Source of the DNA: JAHRAW01 sp965243285
GTDB taxonomy: Bacteria; Pseudomonadota; Gammaproteobacteria; Arenicellales; Poriferihabitantaceae
DNA: 64,000 nt
Assembly (NCBI GenBank): GCA_965243285.1
Contig: OZ251537.1
Location: forward strand, 620,001 to 684,000
Direction of reading: 5' to 3'
Part shown: positions 54,057-62,700 of the stretch, piece after piece
Position numbering within the stretch: the stretch's first letter is position 1
Layout: the number at the start of each line of letters is the position of its first letter
Notes under the pieces: model-generated
What the model saw: only the letters and a program-made list of their open reading frames with translations
The model's database searches: none
Told to the model about the DNA's origin: nothing
Made by a program: the position numbers and the translations under genes

Positions 54057-55799
54057 TCAGCGCCCATACACCCAGCGCAAAAGCGCGTCTTGGGCCGCGT
54101 TGCCATTCCAAAAATTCACGCGCGGCGAGGCGATGATCATGGCCACGCTGTAATGGCGGCCATCGGCGGCGTGCACATAGCCGGCCATGGCGCGAATGCC
54201 GTTGATGAGGCCGGTTTTTACCCGCGCGCGGCCGGCTAACGAGGTGTCGCGCAAGCGTTTTCGCATGGTGCCATCGATGGCGGCCAGCGGCAGCGAAGCC
54301 AAAAATTCAGGGCGATATGGGCTGCGCCAACCGGCCGCCAACAGTGCCGAGAGGCCGGCGGCGGAAGCGCGGCTGCGGCGCGACAGCCCGGCGCCGTTGT
54401 CGATTACCACCGCCGGCATGGCGATGCGATAGGCGCTAAGCCAACGCGCGATGGCGGCGCGGCCGGCGACGATGTCGGGGGTGGTTTGGGCCGAATCGAT
54501 GGTCGAATTTTCGGTCGAATGGTTGGTCGAATGGTTGGTCGAATCATCGACAGAACCGTAGGTCGAATCGCCGGTCGAAGCGGCGGCAGAGCCGGCGACA
54601 GAGCCGGCGGCAGAGCCGGCGGCAGAATCATCGACAGAATCCTCACCCTCGTCGCGAAATTCGGCGCCGAGGTTCAACAACAACTGGCGCGCCATCACAT
54701 TGTTGCTGAATTTGTTGATGTCGGTGATGATGTCGGCCAGGGATTCGGATTCCCAAACTAGCAGTGTTTGCGGCGTGGCGGTTGCTGCGCGCGGTGCATC
54801 GTCGGTGGCGCCGGCGATGCGGTAGCGGCCGCGCAGGGCGCCGCCCATCAGCCGCCATAACTGCGCGAATAGGCGGTAGGTGTAGTCGGCGTTTGCCACG
54901 ATGCTGCGCACCACCGAATGCTCGCCGCAAGCTAGCGGGTAGGTGCCGGTGAAATGCACGGTGATGTCGGCGGCGGTGGAATCAGTCGCAAAATCGCCGG
55001 AATCAGCCGCAAAATCGCTAACCGTGGCCGAATCGACCTCCGAATCGGCGGCGCGGGTGATGCGGTACGACCAGCCGGCATCGCGGTTGGCGCATTTTCC
55101 GCCGCCGGGCTGTAGGTGATTTACGATTTCTAGGCCGGCTAACGGCGGCTCCGCAAATACTCGAATTTCGCCGCCGCGCGGCGCCAATACGAAGCGGGTG
55201 GCGGAGAAATTGACCAGCGCCGCATCGGGTTGCACATTGTACACCCGCTGGGCGCGGCCGTCGAAATCGGCGCGCCGGCCCGGCAACGGCGTGAAGCGAG
55301 AATTATCCACCACCCAATCGCCGGTGATGACGCGCAGGCCGCGGTGGCGCAAGGCCAGTAGTTGGCCGCCGAAGCGCTCGACGCTGATGAACGGGTCGCC
55401 GCCGCCTTGGAAGATTAAATCGCCGTCTAACACGCCGTCGGTGAGGTCGCCGGCGGCGAGGTAGCGAGTTTGCCAGCGATGCGCCGGGCCGAGCAACTCC
55501 AGCGCCGCCAAAGTGGTCAGCAGTTTGATGACCGAGGCCGGATTGCGTGGCGCCCCGGCGCGTACGCTCAGCGCCGCTTGGCCGCTGTTCAAATCGCGCA
55601 CTTCGAGGCTGACCGCCGAGGTCGGGATGCGGTGTTTTTTCAGCAGTCGGCTGAGTTCCGCCGGCAACTCATCGACATCGGCGGCGCTGGCGGCGTGCCC
55701 GGCGCCTGCGCTCATGGTCACGCTCACGGCTAACGCTATGGTCAGCGCCGCTAAAAATCGCCGCCGCAACTCCCCGTGGCCACGGCGCTTCAGCGACAA
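54057..55799 (-). CDS. dacB: D-alanyl-D-alanine carboxypeptidase/endopeptidase (PBP4 type)
   Basis: A periplasmic S13 peptidase that trims or opens peptidoglycan cross-links. Active-site boxes are SVIK (about residues 89-92), SNN in DINKFSNNVMARQLL, and KTG in RVKTGLINGIRAMAGY. A signal peptide (RRRFLAALTIALAVSVTMSA) is near the start. No ATG precedes it; a TTG at 55799, 11 bp after msrA, or one at 55769 is likely. At 580 residues it exceeds E. coli DacB (477) partly because of two Ser/Asp/Thr-rich inserts, residues about 252-278 and 386-439, the latter from 12-bp repeats. Confidence 0.92.
   Translation of the reverse strand: MSLKRRGHGELRRRFLAALTIALAVSVTMSAGAGHAASAADVDELPAELSRLLKKHRIPTSAVSLEVRDLNSGQAALSVRAGAPRNPASVIKLLTTLAALELLGPAHRWQTRYLAAGDLTDGVLDGDLIFQGGGDPFISVERFGGQLLALRHRGLRVITGDWVVDNSRFTPLPGRRADFDGRAQRVYNVQPDAALVNFSATRFVLAPRGGEIRVFAEPPLAGLEIVNHLQPGGGKCANRDAGWSYRITRAADSEVDSATVSDFAADSGDFATDSTAADITVHFTGTYPLACGEHSVVRSIVANADYTYRLFAQLWRLMGGALRGRYRIAGATDDAPRAATATPQTLLVWESESLADIITDINKFSNNVMARQLLLNLGAEFRDEGEDSVDDSAAGSAAGSVAGSAAASTGDSTYGSVDDSTNHSTNHSTENSTIDSAQTTPDIVAGRAAIARWLSAYRIAMPAVVIDNGAGLSRRSRASAAGLSALLAAGWRSPYRPEFLASLPLAAIDGTMRKRLRDTSLAGRARVKTGLINGIRAMAGYVHAADGRHYSVAMIIASPRVNFWNGNAAQDALLRWVYGR
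54481..54645. repeat. 12-bp in-frame repeat tract inside dacB
   Basis: Plus-strand units such as GGTCGAATGGTT and GGCAGAGCCGGC are repeated with drift. On the coding strand they give STNHSTNHSTENST and SAAGSVAGSAA runs. The frame is kept. Confidence 0.88.
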
Positions 55800-55810
55800 A
55801 ATGGACCGAT

Positions 55811-56389
55811 TTATGTCGCGGCCGCCTCGATGGCGGCGTATTGCACGCCGCTGCCGCCCAAGCCGCAGTAGCCGGCGGGGTTTTTCGCCAAATATTGTTG
55901 GTGTTCGTCCTCGGCGTAGTGGAAGGCCGGGGCGGCGGTGATTTGCGTGGTGATGGCGCCGTAGCCGGCGGCGCGCAGACCGGCTTGGTAGACGCTTTTG
56001 GAGCGCTGGGCGAGGGCCATTTGCGCGGCATCTGCGGTGAAAATGGCGGAGCGATATTGGCTGCCGATGTCGTTGCCCTGGCGCATGCCTTGGGTGGGGT
56101 CGTGGGATTCCCAAAACACGCGCAACAGGTTGGCGTAGGGTATCTCGGCGGGGTCGAAAACCACCAACACGGCTTCGGCGTGGCCGCTTTGCCGGCCGCA
56201 GATTTCGGCGTAAGTGGGGCTGGCGGTGTGGCCACCGGCATAGCCGACCGCGGTGCAATACACCCCGGGAAGCCGCCAAAAAACACGCTCGGCGCCCCAA
56301 AAACAGCCGAGCGCGAATACCGCTATGGCTAATCCGGTCGGGTGCGGCGGGCGGATGGAGTGGCCGGTGACGGCGTGGAGGTCGGGCAT
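55811..56389 (-). CDS. msrA: Peptide-methionine (S)-S-oxide reductase
   Basis: Repairs methionine S-sulfoxide in proteins. The 192-residue product has the catalytic Cys29 in GCFWGAERVFW, GYAGGHTASPTYAEICG, and a downstream Cys in PAGYCGLGG that can act as resolving residue. It is followed by dacB at 11 bp and preceded by the PuuD-like gene at 43 bp, so the three may form an operon. No MsrB domain is fused or adjacent. Confidence 0.96.
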   Translation of the reverse strand: MPDLHAVTGHSIRPPHPTGLAIAVFALGCFWGAERVFWRLPGVYCTAVGYAGGHTASPTYAEICGRQSGHAEAVLVVFDPAEIPYANLLRVFWESHDPTQGMRQGNDIGSQYRSAIFTADAAQMALAQRSKSVYQAGLRAAGYGAITTQITAAPAFHYAEDEHQQYLAKNPAGYCGLGGSGVQYAAIEAAAT

Positions 56390-56432
56390 TTTTTTCAGAT
56401 GGCCGCGCCGATAACGGCGGCTAAAACGGCGG

Positions 56433-56927
56433 CTAAAACGGCAGGCCGTGCCCGTGGGCGACCATGCACATCACCATGGGAATGGATAGCAAGGTGTTGG
56501 TGCGCGAGGCGTATAGGGCGATGGGTTTGGCTTTGGCTTTTTCCGCATCGGTGGCCGGCACTAGCCCAAGCAATTTCTTTTGATTCGGCCAAATCAGCGC
56601 CCACACATTAAGCAGCATGATGGTGCCGAGCCAAGCGCCGACGCCGATGACGGTGACGCCGCTTGTGGCGAAAAAGTGGTGCATGAATCCGCCCACATAT
56701 TGCAGCGCCACAGCGCCGGTGAGCCAAGTGGCCACCGACCCCCAGCGAAACCACCACAAGGCGCGCCGGGCGACATATTTGGAGATGGCGGCCGGCCCTG
56801 GGCCATCGCTATCGGCGGCTGCGGCGGCCACCGCCGGCACCTGCACGAAATTGAAATAATACAGCAGCCCGACCCAAGTGATGCCAGCTAAGACATGTAA
56901 CCATACGATGAGGGACAAAATGTTCAT
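56433..56927 (-). CDS. PuuD/Urate_ox_N-like membrane protein
   Basis: A 164-residue polytopic membrane protein resembling the N-terminal membrane domain of PuuD-type urate hydroxylases: WLHVLAGITWVGLLYYFNFVQ at the start, LWWFRWGSVATWLTGA in the middle and LIWPNQKKLLGL later, with conserved His and Trp residues. The cytochrome c part of full-length PuuD is missing, so urate oxidation cannot be assumed; stand-alone forms are common in marine proteobacteria. It precedes msrA. Confidence 0.75.
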   Translation of the reverse strand: MNILSLIVWLHVLAGITWVGLLYYFNFVQVPAVAAAAADSDGPGPAAISKYVARRALWWFRWGSVATWLTGAVALQYVGGFMHHFFATSGVTVIGVGAWLGTIMLLNVWALIWPNQKKLLGLVPATDAEKAKAKPIALYASRTNTLLSIPMVMCMVAHGHGLPF

Positions 56928-57022
56928 GGGTGAATCTCCTAAGAGGTTAAGTGTCTGGCGGAAAAATATCGACGGAAAAATGCGGGCGGAAAAAATACCA
57001 GCCCGAAGCGGCTGCGGAAAAT

Positions 57023-57100
57023 CTACAAAATCAGCGCGATGACGATGGCCAGCGCGAAGCCGGCGATAATCGTGCCGGGAATGGATTGCAAGGGATTCAT
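57023..57100 (-). CDS. 25-residue single-helix membrane peptide
   Basis: A very short gene with a near-perfect ribosome site, AAAGGAGG (57107-57114), six bases before the ATG. The product starts MNPLQSIPGTIIAG and continues as one hydrophobic helix rich in Ala, Ile and Leu to a TAG stop. Size and layout recall YnhF- or KdpF-like micro-proteins, but no family is assigned. It lies 95 bp upstream of the PuuD-like gene on the same strand, so both may be co-transcribed. Confidence 0.65.
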   Translation of the reverse strand: MNPLQSIPGTIIAGFALAIVIALIL

Positions 57101-57328
57101 GGTATGCCTCCTTTGAGGGTGAGGAAATGGTGGGTTGAAAGATGGTGGAAATGGGCCGGGAATGGCGGGGAATGGCGAGATAAGGGTCCGGAAATTAGCC
57201 CGGGCCGAAACGCCGAGCGTAAAACCATAACACCGAGAATAATGGCGCGCGCGGTGGATTGCAACCGCTTCGACCGGTTCGGCGGCGATGGCTTCAAGGA
57301 ATTCGCCAGCAAATTCGATTCGTCGATA

Positions 57329-57448
57329 AATTTGATTCATTAATATATATAGCGGCGGTGGCGGCGATGTTGCTGCGGAATTAATATCCCACCCGATTCA
57401 CCGGAAAATTCGATTTGCCTGCCAATTTGATTCATTAATATATACAGC
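57329..57448. repeat. 25-bp direct repeat pair, 95 bp apart
   Basis: AATTTGATTCATTAATATAT followed by ATAGC or ACAGC occurs at 57329-57353 and 57424-57448 with one mismatch. Weaker similarity extends upstream of each (AAATTCGATT), suggesting an old 95-bp tandem duplication. On the minus strand each could begin a peptide MNQI(Y/G)R, but no gene is supported. Confidence 0.7.
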
Positions 57449-57487
57449 GCTCGCGGCGTCGATGGCGGCGGGTTCGGCGGCGCGATG

Positions 57488-58417
57488 TTAATAGCCGCGC
57501 GCAAAATCCACCGCGTGGGTGAGGGCGCGGCCGGCGCGGAAGCGGGTGATGTTGTCGGTGACATGCGCGGCGCTGGCGGCGGGCAGCGTCATGCTGGCGA
57601 TGTGCGGGGTGATGCGCACGCGCGGATGGCGCCACAGCGGGCTGGTTTTCGGCAGCGGTTCGGTGGCGAATACATCCAACGCGCAGCCGCCAAGGTGGCC
57701 GCGATTTAGCGCCGCCAATAAATCCGCCTCATTAACATGGCCGCCGCGGCCGGCATTTATGAACGCCGCGCCGGCCGGCAGGCGCGCCAAATTGTCGGCG
57801 CAGATGATGTTTTCGGTGCGCGGCGTGAGCGGCAACAGGCACACCAAAATATCGCTGCGCCGCAGCAGCGCCGCCAACTGCCGGTCGCCGTGATAGCACT
57901 CCACGCCGGCGAGGTGTTTTTCGGCGCGGCTCCAGCCGGCCACCGCAAAGCCGCACCGCGCTAACGCGGTCGCCGCCGCTGTGCCTAACACGCCGAGCCC
58001 AAGTATGCCGACGCGGCGCGCGCCAGCGGGAATCTGCAGCCGCTCGTGCCATACCAAATCCCGCTGGTCGGCCTCGTACTGCGGCATAAAACGGTGAAAA
58101 TGCAACACATTGTAGAGCACGAACTCGGTCATGCCGGCGGTCAACGCGTCCTCGACCATGCGAATCACCACCACCCCCGGCGGCAAAATATTTTCGCCAG
58201 TTAAATGGTCGAGCCCGGCGCCGATGGAGAAGATCAACTTGAGATGCGGAAATTTTGCCAGCGCCCCGGGCGGCGGCTGCCACACCAACGCATAGTCGAT
58301 GTCGGCGGCGGCACCGGGGTCGCCCCAGTCGCGCACCTCGACATCGAATGCGGCGAACGCATCACGCCATTGCGCGGCGCGCTCGAGGTCGGATTTGATT
58401 AGCAACACTTCCGGCAT
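57488..58417 (-). CDS. D-2-hydroxyacid dehydrogenase (glyoxylate/hydroxypyruvate reductase A-like)
   Basis: A 309-residue NAD(P)-dependent dehydrogenase. The N-terminus MPEVLLIKSD and KLIFSIGAGLDHLTG resemble GhrA; the NAD motif is VGILGLGVLGTAAATAL, and AFINAGRGGHVNEADLLAAL with ITPHIASMTLP supplies the catalytic Arg/His region. The start at 58417 gives the family length; an upstream Met at 58477 adds 20 residues without homology. It is transcribed away from cyoE. Likely substrate is glyoxylate or hydroxypyruvate, by family only. Confidence 0.87.
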   Translation of the reverse strand: MPEVLLIKSDLERAAQWRDAFAAFDVEVRDWGDPGAAADIDYALVWQPPPGALAKFPHLKLIFSIGAGLDHLTGENILPPGVVVIRMVEDALTAGMTEFVLYNVLHFHRFMPQYEADQRDLVWHERLQIPAGARRVGILGLGVLGTAAATALARCGFAVAGWSRAEKHLAGVECYHGDRQLAALLRRSDILVCLLPLTPRTENIICADNLARLPAGAAFINAGRGGHVNEADLLAALNRGHLGGCALDVFATEPLPKTSPLWRHPRVRITPHIASMTLPAASAAHVTDNITRFRAGRALTHAVDFARGY

Positions 58418-58674
58418 GACATTCGCGGCCACTCGGTGGGGTATATGCGCATCGTCGATGGGGCCTATTCGACGCATCCTATCGACGCCAGACGAGAAAA
58501 TTTCGCCACCGCGTACGGCCGATAAACTGCGGCGAAATTAACCCACCATCAACCCGTCAGACAATCCGCCAGGCAATCTACCGCCGCGTAACATTGTAAC
58601 CGCCGCACTCGATATTTGATAGCATCGCAACATGCATATCATCGCCATGCGCACCGCCGGCGAGGCCGCCAGCC

Positions 58675-59583
58675 GTGTTTGAATTCCATTCAATGGGCGC
58701 CGCGTGGCGCGACTATTTCGCGCTATGCAAGCCCAAAGTGGTGGCGCTGATTTTATTCACCGCTCTGGTGGGCATGTTGTTATCCACCGACGGCGCGCCG
58801 CCCTTTACCGCATGGTTTTTCGGGCTGCTCGGCATCGGCTTAGGCGCCGCGGCCGGGGCGGCCTTGAATCACTGGGTGGACGAGGGCATAGACGCGCGCA
58901 TGGAACGCACCCGCGCCCGCCCGCTGCCGCAGGGGAAAATCAGCGCGCCCGCGGCGGCGGCCTTCGCGCTCACCCTGGCGGCGCTCTCCATGGTGATATT
59001 GATTACCTTGGTAAACGCCCTCACCGCGGCCCTCACATGCGCTTCCATGGTCGGTTACGCGGTGGTCTACAGCATGTTTTTGAAGCACAGCACGCCGCAA
59101 AATATCGTCCTCGGCGGCGCTGCCGGCGCGGCCCCGCCGGTGCTTGGCTGGGTCGCCGTGAGCGGTGAAATTCACGCCCAGGCGCTGCTGTTATTCCTCA
59201 TTATTTTCGTATGGACGCCGCCGCATTTCTGGGCGCTGGCGATAAAACGCGTAGACGACTATGCCGCCGCCGGCGTGCCCATGCTGCCGGTGGCCTACGG
59301 CGTAGCGTTCACCAAACTGCACATTCTGCTATACGCAATTTTATTGGTGGCGGTCACCATGCTGCCCTACCTCGTGTTGATGAGCGGCGTAATCTACCTC
59401 GCCGGCGCCCTCGCCTTAGGCGGCGGCTTCCTCTATCACGCCGTAAAGCTCTACCGCGCCGCCGGCGACCACCACGCCATGAAAACGTTTAGTTACTCGA
59501 TATTTTATTTAAGCGCGCTGTTCGGTTTTTTGTTGGTCGACCACTACGCGCGGATTTTTATTACCGCATCAGCGCTGGATTAA
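58675..59583 (+). CDS. cyoE: Protoheme IX farnesyltransferase (heme O synthase)
   Basis: A UbiA-family membrane prenyltransferase that makes heme O for terminal oxidases. The first Asp-rich motif is NHWVDEGIDARMERTRARPLPQG, and the second region has WTPPHFWALAIKRVDDYAAAGVPMLPV. About nine hydrophobic helices are visible. The start is a GTG at 58675 or ATG at 58693 (MGAAWRDYFALCKPK), the latter closer to the usual family start. No oxidase genes are next to it. Confidence 0.94.
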   Translation: MFEFHSMGAAWRDYFALCKPKVVALILFTALVGMLLSTDGAPPFTAWFFGLLGIGLGAAAGAALNHWVDEGIDARMERTRARPLPQGKISAPAAAAFALTLAALSMVILITLVNALTAALTCASMVGYAVVYSMFLKHSTPQNIVLGGAAGAAPPVLGWVAVSGEIHAQALLLFLIIFVWTPPHFWALAIKRVDDYAAAGVPMLPVAYGVAFTKLHILLYAILLVAVTMLPYLVLMSGVIYLAGALALGGGFLYHAVKLYRAAGDHHAMKTFSYSIFYLSALFGFLLVDHYARIFITASALD

Positions 59584-59711
59584 AACGCGAGTGCGATGCG
59601 ATTTGCGTTGAATATTTCCCGCCTGTTTTATGAACATTCTAGCCGCTACAATGCAGCGACATCCCAGCAACATCCCAGCCACCACAGACCCCCACCGCCA
59701 CCATCAACCCC

Positions 59712-62700
59712 ATGCCAGACAACGATAACAAACCACAGCAAACGGAATTTCTGCCGGCCGGGACCACCGCCGCCGAGTATGAAAAACAACTCGCATTGCA
59801 CGATTTCGTCGGCAAAACCGTCGGCCAAAAATTAGATGAATTCGCCAAAATCCCGGACGACAAAGCCGAAAAAGGCGCGCAGTTTGAGAAATTAACCCAG
59901 TGGGCGTTGCCGTTAATTAAATCCCTAGAAATCACCAGCGTCAAAAAACCCAAAGGCGGCGACATCGGCGTCGACTTCATCGCCACGCATAACGACGGCT
60001 ACAAAATCGCCATCCAATGCAAGTTTTGGACTAGCAAAAATATTTATTGGGGCGACATCTCCACCTTCATCGGCGCCGCCAAACAGGCCGGCATAAAAGA
60101 AAAATGGTTGGTGTGCGGGGCAAAAGGTTTATCGTCGAATATCGATACCACCAAGCCCGGTTTTAACGATGTAAAAGTAATCGACATGCGGCAATTTTTC
60201 GACACCACTTTAACCACCGCGCCGCAAAAACCCCGCCAGCCGCTACCGCTACAACGAGACGCGATAGATGCAGTGATAAACGGCTTACAAAACGCCAAAC
60301 CGGGGGCCCACGGCGAGCGTCGCGGCACCTTAATCATGGCGTGCGGCAGCGGCAAAACCTTCACCGCGTTGCGCATCGCCGAGCACATCGCGGCGCCCGA
60401 AAACACCGCCGCCAACCTATTATTCATTGCCCCGTCCATCGCCTTGGTCGCCCAGGCGCGTAGTGAATGGCTGGAACACAGCACCCGTCGCCTGCGTACT
60501 CTGGTCATTTGCTCTGACCAAACCGCCGGCGACAGCGAAGACATCCAGCCCAATGAAATCGCCGGGCGGGTGAGCACCGACCCGCAAGAAATAGCCGCCC
60601 ATTTAAGTAAAAAAATCCGCCCTGGCGAGGCGCGCGTAACTTTTTGCACCTATCAATCCCTGGATAAATTAATCGCCGCCCAACATGAGCACGGCGCGCC
60701 GACATTTGAGTTAGCCATCGTCGATGAAGCGCATCGCACCGCCGGCATCTTAACAAAAGATTCAACCGATGCGGGATTCACCTACGGGCAATTTTTGCGC
60801 ATCCACGATGCCACCCAAATCCTGGCCGCGCGGCGTTTATATATGACCGCCACGCCGCGCATTTACGGCGCCAGCGCGACCAAGAAAAAAATTGACGAAG
60901 ATTCCGATAAACAACTGGTCGACATGAGTAACCCGGTTTATTTCGGCGAGAAGTTTTATAACCTCTCCTTTAAGCAAGCCGTGGACGCCGACATTTTGTG
61001 CGATTACCGCGTTATCGCGCTCGGCGTCACCGAATCGATAATTGGCGCGCAACTAACCGATCAATTGATTGCGCTGAATGACGAATTGGATAGCGACTTG
61101 AGCCGCAAATCACTCAAAGGCAAGCCGGCCGATGCGCAATCGGTGCTGGCGTTGGGTGCTATCGCGCTGGCCATCAATGGTTTTATTCGCGGCCAAGATC
61201 ACCCCGCATCCATCGTCCGCACCATCGCCTTCGCCAGCAATATCCGCCGCTCAAAATGGTTGAAAAAAGCCTTGCAGAATGCACATATGAAGGGCTGGGT
61301 AACCGGCAAAGGTCGGCGCGACGCCGCACACAGCGACCCGAACAACCCCGGTAAACCACGCAAAGCGCTCACCATAGATGCCGAGCATTTGGACGGCACC
61401 TCAAGCGCGGTGAACCGCCGCAGCGGATTAAACTGGTTGCGCGATGCAGAAGACAAAAGCCCGCGATTGATCACCAACGCACAATTATTCACCGAAGGCG
61501 TGGATGTGCCGGCATTAAACGCCATCGCATTTTTAGACCCGCGCAAAAGCAAAATAGACACCGTGCAGGCGGTGGGGCGAGTGATGCGGCGCGACCCCAA
61601 CAACCCCGCCAAAATATTCGGCTATATCATCGTGCCGGTGATTATGCCGCCCGGCGCCAATTTATTAACCACCTTGCAAGAAAACAAGTCGCGATTTAAA
61701 TCATTGGGTAATGTGCTGGGCGCGTTGCGCTCCCATGATGGCAATTTTGATACAGATTTACATGTGCTACTCGGTGAGGTGAAGCCGAACGATAATGGCG
61801 AATCACCGCCCACGCATGATGTAGACATTCAAGAATCCATATTGGATGACCACACCAAGCGCGCCATTTTCGCGCAGCTGGCAAAGGGCGCCGGCATCAG
61901 CGGCAATCCGGGCAAAAATGTGGCGGATGAAATTGCCAATGATGTAAACCGCGCCGCCGCCATTTTGCAAGACGCCGGGGCTGCCCACATCATCGCCAAA
62001 ATCATCGGCACGCCGCTAGATAATGCGCAAGAAAGCTGCAAAACCGCAGCGCTGTTGATCGTAAACGCCTGCATCATGCACAAGCGCTTGGACGCCACCG
62101 GCAAGTTGGACGGCCTCACCAAGATAGAAATCGCCAAAACCGCTGCCTGCCCGCCACAAGCACTGTACGAAGCGTGGCGTACCGTATTGAAAAAGGATTA
62201 CAGCCCGATATTCCAAGACGCCGCTGTGTTGGTGAAAAAATTCGCCGAGTTATCGCAATGCCACCCGGCGATTCAAATATTAGCCGGTTGTGCGATGGAT
62301 AAAGCGGCGCGCTTAAATGATCTCGGCTTCGACCACGCCGGGCCGTTGTATCACCGCATTTTGGGCTCGGCAAAAAGCGATGGCGCGTTTTATACCAAAA
62401 ACTTATCGGCCTATTTATTAGCCGGCTTGGCATTTGACGATTCATTTGTCGACTGGACTAATAAAAATGCGGTTAAAAAATTACGCATTGCCGACCCAGC
62501 ATGCGGCACCGGCACCTTGCTGATGGCGGCGCTAAAAGCCATCAAAGATAAAGCCGCCGCCGCGCAAAATTTGTCGGCCGATGAAAAAGAATTGCTGCAT
62601 AAACATTTGGTGGAAGAAACGATTCACGGCTTCGATATCAATCAATACAGCATTCAATTGGCGGCGTGCAATTTAACCATCGGCGCGCCCAACACCGATT

